From Bacteroidota bacterium (GTDB taxonomy: Bacteria > Bacteroidota > Ignavibacteria > Ignavibacteriales > Ignavibacteriaceae), in contig JAKBMG010000064.1 of assembly GCA_021831685.1 (NCBI GenBank), forward strand, positions 1 through 57,384: DNA of 57,384 nt, written 5' to 3'. The notes beneath the pieces are model-generated. The model was not told the origin of the DNA and made no database searches. It saw only the letters and a list, made by a program, of their open reading frames with translations. Shown here one piece after another: positions 55,283 to 57,384 of this stretch. The position numbers and the translations under genes are program-made. Within the stretch, counting starts at the first letter, position 1. The number at the start of each line of letters is the position of its first letter.

Positions 55283-55879
55283 TTGTCAAAAAAAATAGCA
55301 AGAATTATTTCTACGGTATTTGTTCCTCCGTCCTTTACCCTGATATTTTTTACAGCCCTTTCATTTTATCTTGAGAAAATATTTCAAAAAAGCCTTGTAA
55401 TGATTTTAGTTGCTCTGATTTTTGGTTTTATTGCCCCAATAATCCTATTTGTCTTTATGCGGAAAAACGGGAAATTGGTAGATATAGATGCTTCGGTCAA
55501 AGAGGAAAGAACAGTCCCATTTTTAATAGCAGAGATATTTTATTTGATCGGATTATTAATACTAATCTTTTATAAGATTAATATTATTTCAATAGCATTT
55601 TGGTTTTGCTATATTTCCAATACGCTCATAATTATTTTTATTAATAAGTATTGGAAGATTAGCGTTCATGCGATGGGTGCCGCTGGTCCTGCTGCTGCAT
55701 TTATTCTTCTTTTCGGCTGGATTGGATTATTTATGTTCATTGTCGTGGCTTTAGTCGGATGGTCAAGGATCAAATTGAAATGCCATTCCATAAGCCAAGT
55801 AATGGCTGGCGCCTTGTTCGGTTTTATTTCGACATATTTCCAAATTTATTTAATCTTAAAACTTTTCAACCATGCCTGA
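55283..55879 (+). CDS. PAP2-like membrane protein
   Basis: Integral membrane protein of 198 aa, TTG start, about six helices. The pattern FINKYWKISVHAMGAAGPAA then GWSRIKLKCHSISQVMAGAL resembles the second and third phosphatase motifs of the PAP2/UppP-like superfamily (His at SVH and KCH-S). Could be a lipid phosphate phosphatase; motif 1 is weak. Its stop overlaps a short ORF that links it to the enoyl-CoA hydratase gene. Confidence 0.65.
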   Translation: MSKKIARIISTVFVPPSFTLIFFTALSFYLEKIFQKSLVMILVALIFGFIAPIILFVFMRKNGKLVDIDASVKEERTVPFLIAEIFYLIGLLILIFYKINIISIAFWFCYISNTLIIIFINKYWKISVHAMGAAGPAAAFILLFGWIGLFMFIVVALVGWSRIKLKCHSISQVMAGALFGFISTYFQIYLILKLFNHA

Positions 55880-55979
55880 AAAAAAGGAAATAGTATCCTT
55901 GCTTGAGTCCATAAATTGCTTTACTGAAAATGATTTCAAAATATTTCTTTGCAGAAAAATAAAAAGGAAATTAATTTGA
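55872..55979 (+). CDS. Possible 35-codon small ORF bridging PAP2-like and enoyl-CoA hydratase genes
   Basis: ATG 55872 overlaps the previous stop by 8 nt, and its TGA (55977-55979) overlaps the hydratase ATG at 55979 (TGATG). Encodes MPEKKEIVSLLESINCFTEN and a basic end. The double overlap is what translational coupling would look like. It may be a leader peptide or chance. Confidence 0.3.
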   Translation: MPEKKEIVSLLESINCFTENDFKIFLCRKIKRKLI

Positions 55980-56734
55980 TGGATATGCTTAAATATACTG
56001 AAAAAAATAACGTCGGATTTATCTTACTTAACCGCCCGGAAAAGAGAAACGCTTTACATCCGGAGCTGATTCAACACTTGACAGAAAAATTGATTGAAAT
56101 TGAAAACGATAACGATGTTAAGGTCGTTATCATTAGCGGCGAAGGGAAAAGTTTCTCAGCTGGTGCGGACTTGGAATATCTAAATAAGCTTAACAATTTT
56201 TCTATTTTAAAAAAGGAAGAAGATTCCGTAAATCTCGGAAAAATGTTTCTTCAGCTTTATAATTTATCGAAGCCTACTATTGCCGCTGTAAATGGCGCTG
56301 CAATTGCCGGTGGGTGCGGACTTGCAAGCTGCTGCGATTTTGTAATTGCCGGTAAACAGAATGCAAAATTCGGTTACTCCGAAATTAATATAGGTTTTCT
56401 TCCGGCAATTGTATCAATTTTTCTAATCAAAAAAATTGGCGAAGGGTATGCCAGGCAAATGCTTTTATCAGGCGAAATTATCTCCCCACAAAGAGCATTT
56501 GAGATAGGCTTTGTTAACATCCTTTCAGATGATGTAGTGGAAGATGCATTTTCCCTGGCTGAGAAATTATCTGCAAATTCAGCATTTAGCATGAGTATGT
56601 CAAAGAAAATGATCAATAATATCTCTAATTTAGGAGTGGAAAATGCTGTAGATTATTGCATCAATCTAAACACAATCGCAAGAACTTCGGAAGATTTTAA
56701 ACATGGACTTGAGAAATTTCTTAACAAAAATTGA
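55979..56734 (+). CDS. Enoyl-CoA hydratase/isomerase family protein
   Basis: Crotonase-fold enzyme of about 251 aa. I prefer ATG 55979 (MDMLKYTEK), which has AAGGAA upstream, over TTG 55949. Motifs: ILLNRPEKRNALHPELI, GKSFSAGADLEYL (oxyanion loop), and AAVNGAAIAGGCGLASCCDF (second oxyanion Gly). The acidic residue position after GYSEINIGFLPA indicates a methylglutaconyl-CoA or enoyl-CoA hydratase type. Ends 4 nt into the following reading frame region before apt. Confidence 0.9.
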   Translation: MDMLKYTEKNNVGFILLNRPEKRNALHPELIQHLTEKLIEIENDNDVKVVIISGEGKSFSAGADLEYLNKLNNFSILKKEEDSVNLGKMFLQLYNLSKPTIAAVNGAAIAGGCGLASCCDFVIAGKQNAKFGYSEINIGFLPAIVSIFLIKKIGEGYARQMLLSGEIISPQRAFEIGFVNILSDDVVEDAFSLAEKLSANSAFSMSMSKKMINNISNLGVENAVDYCINLNTIARTSEDFKHGLEKFLNKN

Positions 56735-56745
56735 GGCTTAATAAA

Positions 56746-57270
56746 ATGGATTTGAAACGTTACATCAGAAATGTAAAAGACTTCCCAAAAGAAGGAATAA
56801 TGTTTAGGGATATTACAACTTTATTGAAAGATCCCGCAGCATTAAAAAAAACTCTTGATGAATTATATGACTTAACAAAAAACCTTGATATAACAAAAGT
56901 TGTCGGTATTGAATCCCGCGGATTTATATTTGGCTCTATGCTGGCCGAGAAATTAAACGCCGGCTTTATCCCGATCCGCAAGCTCGGAAAACTTCCTGCT
57001 GAAATTGAAAGCCAATCTTATGCCTTGGAATATGGAAATGATACGATTCAAATTCATAAAGATGCAATTAAAATCGGCGAGCGGGTTCTCTTGCATGATG
57101 ATCTTCTTGCTACCGGAGGTACTGCACTAGCTGCCGCAAACTTAATAGAAAAGCTTGGCGGCGAAGTTGTACAAATTTCTTTTGTTATTGAATTGAGCTT
57201 TTTGAATGGTAGAGATAAATTGAAAATGTATGATGTTAAATCTCTGGTAGATTACAAAAACGAAGAATGA
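56746..57270 (+). CDS. apt: Adenine phosphoribosyltransferase
   Basis: Purine salvage enzyme making AMP from adenine and PRPP, about 174 aa from ATG 56746 (MDLKRYIRNVKDFP); the upstream TTG 56731 would add five residues not usual for Apt. Signatures: FPKEGIMFRDITTLL, GIESRGFIFG, and the PRPP loop LLHDDLLATGGTALAA. Confidence 0.95.
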   Translation: MDLKRYIRNVKDFPKEGIMFRDITTLLKDPAALKKTLDELYDLTKNLDITKVVGIESRGFIFGSMLAEKLNAGFIPIRKLGKLPAEIESQSYALEYGNDTIQIHKDAIKIGERVLLHDDLLATGGTALAAANLIEKLGGEVVQISFVIELSFLNGRDKLKMYDVKSLVDYKNEE

Positions 57271-57271
57271 A

Positions 57272-57384
57272 TTAATTTTTCTTCCATTTGGAAGGAGCAA
57301 TAACTATTACGAATTCTCCTTTTATCGTTTTCCCCGGAAGAGAGTTGAGAATTTCAGAAGGTTTCCCTCTCCAAACCTCTTCAA
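57272..57384 (-). CDS. rsmI: C-terminal end of 16S rRNA 2-prime-O-methyltransferase RsmI (partial)
   Basis: The last 37 codons on the minus strand read EEVWRGKPSEILNSL, then GKTIKGEFVIVIAPSKW, ending at a TAA 57272-57274. This matches the C-terminal tail of RsmI, which methylates C1402 of 16S rRNA. The rest lies beyond the window, so the call rests on a short segment. Confidence 0.7.
   Translation of the reverse strand, partial: EEVWRGKPSEILNSLPGKTIKGEFVIVIAPSKWKKN

Noticed and set aside
1-57384. tRNA, rRNA or other standard RNA genes
   Set aside because: I read the intergenic regions for tRNA-like cloverleaf ends and rRNA-like sequence and found none that I could support.

Overview
The window is AT-rich bacterial DNA. 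Its housekeeping genes look like Ignavibacteriota / Bacteroidota-Chlorobiota relatives: GlgA, a FadL/PorV-like outer-membrane protein beside a DNRLRE-type lipoprotein, a histone H1-like Hc1 protein, BioY, frequent TTG starts, and a Bacteroidota-type promoter (TTG / TAnnTTTG) before glgA. This placement is an inference from gene style only.

Layout. (1) 1-17.6 kb is ordinary chromosome: hutI (cut by the window edge), glgA, gmhB-like phosphatase, envelope proteins, glyA, tatC, prenyl synthase, a minus-strand acd-hisA-cNMP-usp operon, bioY, a membrane Fe-S reductase, a histone-like protein, capA and a cation efflux pump. (2) 17.65-17.98 kb holds two small palindromic elements with terminal inverted repeats that mark the left edge of an accessory island. 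(3) 18.1-21.6 kb is an ancillary operon: unknown gene, Csx3 ring nuclease fused to a P-loop domain, a four-helix membrane protein, and a vWA-domain lipoprotein. (4) 21.8-31.35 kb is a type III-D CRISPR effector operon with overlapping genes: HD-less cas10, csm3-like, csx10, two long RAMPs and csx19. It ends in two translationally coupled genes: a small SpoT-like HD hydrolase and a CARF domain fused to a RelA/SpoT-type synthetase. (5) 31.4-41.34 kb carries cas6, csx1 (CARF-HEPN), cas2, RT-cas1 and a CRISPR array of 60 repeats and 59 spacers. (6) 41.5-47 kb carries a HerA/TraC-like ATPase, a decayed second HD hydrolase, a compact protein kinase, and a second membrane-protein + vWA-lipoprotein pair. 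(7) 47.1-54.2 kb is an uncharacterised four-gene operon with a Lon-S16-like protein, then small genes and a graveyard of broken defence genes (DUF499-like ATPase, RHH/PIN pair, DUF1156-like methyltransferase). (8) 54.2 kb to the end is chromosome again: dusB, PAP2-like, enoyl-CoA hydratase, apt, rsmI (partial).

How it may work. Cas10 keeps GGDD but lacks the HD nuclease, so defence should depend on cyclic oligoadenylate signalling. The locus encodes at least three predicted cOA-responsive proteins: Csx1 (RNase), Csx3-ATPase (cOA degradation plus unknown), and the CARF-Rel fusion. The last would couple virus detection to alarmone-type nucleotide synthesis or another pyrophosphate transfer, with the adjacent HD hydrolase as a built-in off-switch. 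This CARF-Rel/HD pair is the best candidate for a new system. Second is the membrane-protein/vWA-lipoprotein module, which occurs twice, flanking the CRISPR locus with different partners.
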